Translations under genes and position numbers: made by a program
Assembly (NCBI RefSeq): GCF_001976145.1
Contig: NZ_MOXD01000003.1
Span: forward strand, 1-64,000
DNA from: Serratia oryzae
GTDB taxonomy: Bacteria; Pseudomonadota; Gammaproteobacteria; Enterobacterales; Enterobacteriaceae
Direction of reading: 5' to 3'
DNA length: 64,000 nt
Shown here: positions 61,865 through 64,000 of the stretch, piece by piece
Position numbering within the stretch: the first letter of the stretch is position 1
How the letters are laid out: the number at the start of each line of letters is the position of its first letter
Notes under the pieces: model-generated
The model's database searches: none
What the model was told of the DNA's origin: nothing
What the model saw: the letters and a program-made list of their open reading frames with translations, nothing else

Positions 61865-63472
61865 ATGTTGATGACCCAGCTTGCCGCATCGAAATATCGC
61901 TATTACCGATGGCTACTCGCCAGTGCGGTTGGGGTAGTTATCTTATTGATTTCGCTCTATACCCACTATTATCAGGAAGTTCGCCTGACTGAACAGAATC
62001 GACAGATTTTAGCCACCCGAATTATCACCAAACTTAATGAACTGCTGCTACCTGCACAGCAACAGGCCGGGAACATCATGCAGTTGGTTGGCCAGCCCTG
62101 CGCGCCTATCATGCCAACGCTGCGCTTTCGTGCAGCACAAAATCAGGCCTTGCGCGCCCTGCTGCTGGTGAAGAATGGGGTTATTTACTGTTCAAGCCTG
62201 TTTGGCCAGCGCCATTATGTATTTTCAATTATCTTCCCCAAGATGAACAATGAAGGTGTGCAATTGGCCCTACGCCCTTCTCTGTCGGTGGCCAAAGGCG
62301 TGCCGACGCTGGTGCTGTGGACGCCGCAAAGCAATAGCGGCACCAGTGGCGTGCTGCACGTATTCAATATTGAATTGCTGGCCAATTTTTTACTTGAGCC
62401 ACAGGAGCCTTACGCTCATCGAGTCATGCTTAACGTTGGTGACTCAAGCCTGATGTATGGTCAGCGCGAAATTATTCTTGGTAGTACGCAGTCTGAAGGC
62501 CGACAATATACGGCAAAATCAGATAAGTACCCCTTTTCTATTTCACTGTTTGGCCCTAGCACCAACTCGTTGGCTCTGGCCGCCTTACCGCGCCATATCC
62601 CACTCGCCCTAATGATTAGCCTGCTGGTCGCTTATCTGGTGTATCTGATTACCGCTAACCGCATGAGCCTGTCTTACTACATCGGCCATGCCATTACACA
62701 CCATGAGTTCCGCGTTTACTGCCAGCCGATTATTAATAGCGATAATGGCCGCTGCATTGGCGTCGAAACACTATTACGCTGGAAGAATAAACGCCAAGGT
62801 TGGATTTCACCGGATGTGTTTATCCCCTTGGCCGAACAGCACGATCTGATTATTGCTCTCACCCGTTACCTAATGAGCAACGTCATAGAGAACCTGAACC
62901 TATTCCCACAGCGCCCCTCGTTCTATATCAGCATCAACGTTGCCGCCGAGCATTTCAACAGCGTCGGTGTTATTGATGACATCCGGCGCCTTTGGTTACC
63001 GGCAAACCCGATGCCCTCGCTGATGCTGGAATTAACCGAACGCACGGCACTGTCGGAAATTCAGCACGAGCAGATTAAGGCGCTCAAGGAAATGGGCATC
63101 ATGCTGGCGATTGATGATTTTGGTACGGGCCATAGCTCATTGAGCTACCTGAAGAATCTGAGCCCGGATGTGTTGAAAATCGATCAAAGCTTTACCGCCG
63201 CTATCGGTACCGATGCGGTGAATGCCACCGTCACCGACACCATTATCACGTTGGCACAACGCCTGAAGATCAAAATGGTTGCAGAAGGGGTGGAAACTCA
63301 AGAGCAGGTCGACTACCTGCGCTCCCGCAGCGTCAATGCGCTGCAGGGTTACTACTTTGCCAAGCCGATGCCGATCAAAGTGTTTCCAGTGTGGTTACAG
63401 CAATATGAAATCCACCAGCAGGAGTTGCGTACACCGCGGCGGCAGCGGCCGGAGGAGAACCCTCCGGCCTGA
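61865..63472 (+). CDS. pdeD: CSS-domain EAL cyclic-di-GMP phosphodiesterase
   Basis: 535 residues. TM1 at about 15-35, a periplasmic CSS domain with Cys in QPCAPIM and the CSS triplet (CSSLFGQRH, near 109), TM2 at about 240-258, then EAL. The signature is present as VETLLRW (299-305), with NVAAEHF, ELTER (390), IDDFGTGHSS (415), KIDQSF (438) and AEGVET (473), so metal and substrate residues look complete. E. coli PdeD (YoaD) occupies the same position between sdaA and yoaE. Confidence 0.92.
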   Translation: MLMTQLAASKYRYYRWLLASAVGVVILLISLYTHYYQEVRLTEQNRQILATRIITKLNELLLPAQQQAGNIMQLVGQPCAPIMPTLRFRAAQNQALRALLLVKNGVIYCSSLFGQRHYVFSIIFPKMNNEGVQLALRPSLSVAKGVPTLVLWTPQSNSGTSGVLHVFNIELLANFLLEPQEPYAHRVMLNVGDSSLMYGQREIILGSTQSEGRQYTAKSDKYPFSISLFGPSTNSLALAALPRHIPLALMISLLVAYLVYLITANRMSLSYYIGHAITHHEFRVYCQPIINSDNGRCIGVETLLRWKNKRQGWISPDVFIPLAEQHDLIIALTRYLMSNVIENLNLFPQRPSFYISINVAAEHFNSVGVIDDIRRLWLPANPMPSLMLELTERTALSEIQHEQIKALKEMGIMLAIDDFGTGHSSLSYLKNLSPDVLKIDQSFTAAIGTDAVNATVTDTIITLAQRLKIKMVAEGVETQEQVDYLRSRSVNALQGYYFAKPMPIKVFPVWLQQYEIHQQELRTPRRQRPEENPPA

Positions 63473-63485
63473 AGTATTACTGATT

Positions 63486-64000
63486 TTATTCGTCGTGAGG
63501 CTTCACCTTGGTAATACCCACCAGTTCAATGCGATAGTCGGACACTTCCAGGATCTCAAAACGCAGCGAGTTCAGTTCCACCACGTCGCCAACTTCCGGC
63601 ATCTGGCCGTAATGGGAAAGTAGGAAACCTGCCAGCGACGCGTAATCCTCCGTCGGGCTGACCAGGTCGTCGCAGTCCAATGCCTGCTCCAGTGAGTGTA
63701 AGTCCGCCCCGCCTTTCACCAGCCAGCGGCTATCTTCCGCAATAATATCCGGCGTTTCGTCTTCGTCAGGAAATTCACCGGCAATCGCTTCCAGCACGTC
63801 TAAGGGTGTTACCAACCCCTGCACCACCCCGAACTCATTAGTGACCACCACCAGGCGGCCTTTGGCACGGCGCAATACGGCCAGCAGCTTGATCACATCC
63901 ATGGTTTCCGGCACCACCATCGGCGGCGTGCGGGCGGCGAACTCCGCGATATCCACGCCCTCGTCCAGTGCCACCAGCAAGTCTTTAGCGCGCACTACGC
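63486..64000 (-). CDS. yoaE: YoaE-like membrane protein, C-terminal part (partial)
   Basis: The C-terminal ~171 residues of a gene that runs off the right edge. A CBS-domain portion (VVRAKDLLVAL, RLVVVTNEFGVVQGLVTPLD) is followed by a CorC/HlyC-type domain (DSRWLVKGGADLHSLEQAL, PEVGDVVELNSLRFEILEV). The missing N-terminus should be a TerC-type membrane domain. Its place after pdeD fits the E. coli order. Confidence 0.88.
   Translation of the reverse strand, partial: VVRAKDLLVALDEGVDIAEFAARTPPMVVPETMDVIKLLAVLRRAKGRLVVVTNEFGVVQGLVTPLDVLEAIAGEFPDEDETPDIIAEDSRWLVKGGADLHSLEQALDCDDLVSPTEDYASLAGFLLSHYGQMPEVGDVVELNSLRFEILEVSDYRIELVGITKVKPHDE

Overview
The window reads as a chromosomal segment of a Yersiniaceae-type enterobacterium, most probably Serratia. 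I infer this from gene order and protein similarity to E. coli and Serratia families; no database search was run. Much of the right half follows the E. coli backbone in separate blocks: sdsR-yebY-yebZ-yobA-ftnA-holE, exoX-ptrB-yebE-yqfB-yebG, purT, and yoaH-pabB-nudL-sdaA-pdeD-yoaE. The left half is largely accessory or niche metabolism. I saw no rRNA, tRNA, CRISPR array or complete insertion sequence.

Layout. 1-0.8 kb: edge of a possible coding region, then mostly non-coding DNA. 0.8-5.0 kb: a five-gene operon in which every gene overlaps the next by ATGA. It encodes a thermostable-haemolysin family protein, an acyl-CoA-synthetase-like ligase, a haem-oxygenase-like (TenA/UndA-like) putative di-iron enzyme, a short-chain dehydrogenase and an exported TPR protein. 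This is the best candidate for an undescribed biosynthetic system. 5.1-11.1 kb: envelope and polysaccharide genes (DigH-like lipoprotein with a pentapeptide-repeat linker, OmpG-like porin, secreted family-3 glycosidase, truncated family-16 glycosidase). 11.1-15.9 kb: aegA-hydN-fdhF, with Cys in place of selenocysteine in FdhF. 16.2-19.1 kb: an HD-GYP cyclic-di-GMP phosphodiesterase.

19.3-32.6 kb is a nearly complete beta-ketoadipate pathway. One strand carries catB-catC-catA, a three-component dioxygenase better read as anthranilate (antABC) than benzoate dioxygenase, an aromatic-acid transporter and a formamidase-like hydrolase; catR is divergent. pcaR and pcaIJFD complete the route from enol-lactone to succinyl-CoA and acetyl-CoA. 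Clear operator candidates are visible: ATAC-N7-GTAT at catR and two GATAATCGCAC repeats at pcaI.

33-38.5 kb: an NlpC/P60 peptidase and a ribose/inositol-type ABC importer divergent from an LsrF-like aldolase. 38.6-42.9 kb: a decayed island with a spanin pair, orphan lipoproteins, a broken LysR gene and an integrase C-terminal fragment, ending directly at the small-RNA gene sdsR, a locus known in Salmonella as an insertion hot spot. 43.1-64 kb: backbone genes, with an orphan fimbrial subunit near a perfect FNR palindrome, a LexA box at yebG, a PurR box at purT, a cysteine-poor DksA paralogue, and a short inverted-repeat element inserted in the terminator hairpin of sdaA. A related element lies near 19.2 kb.
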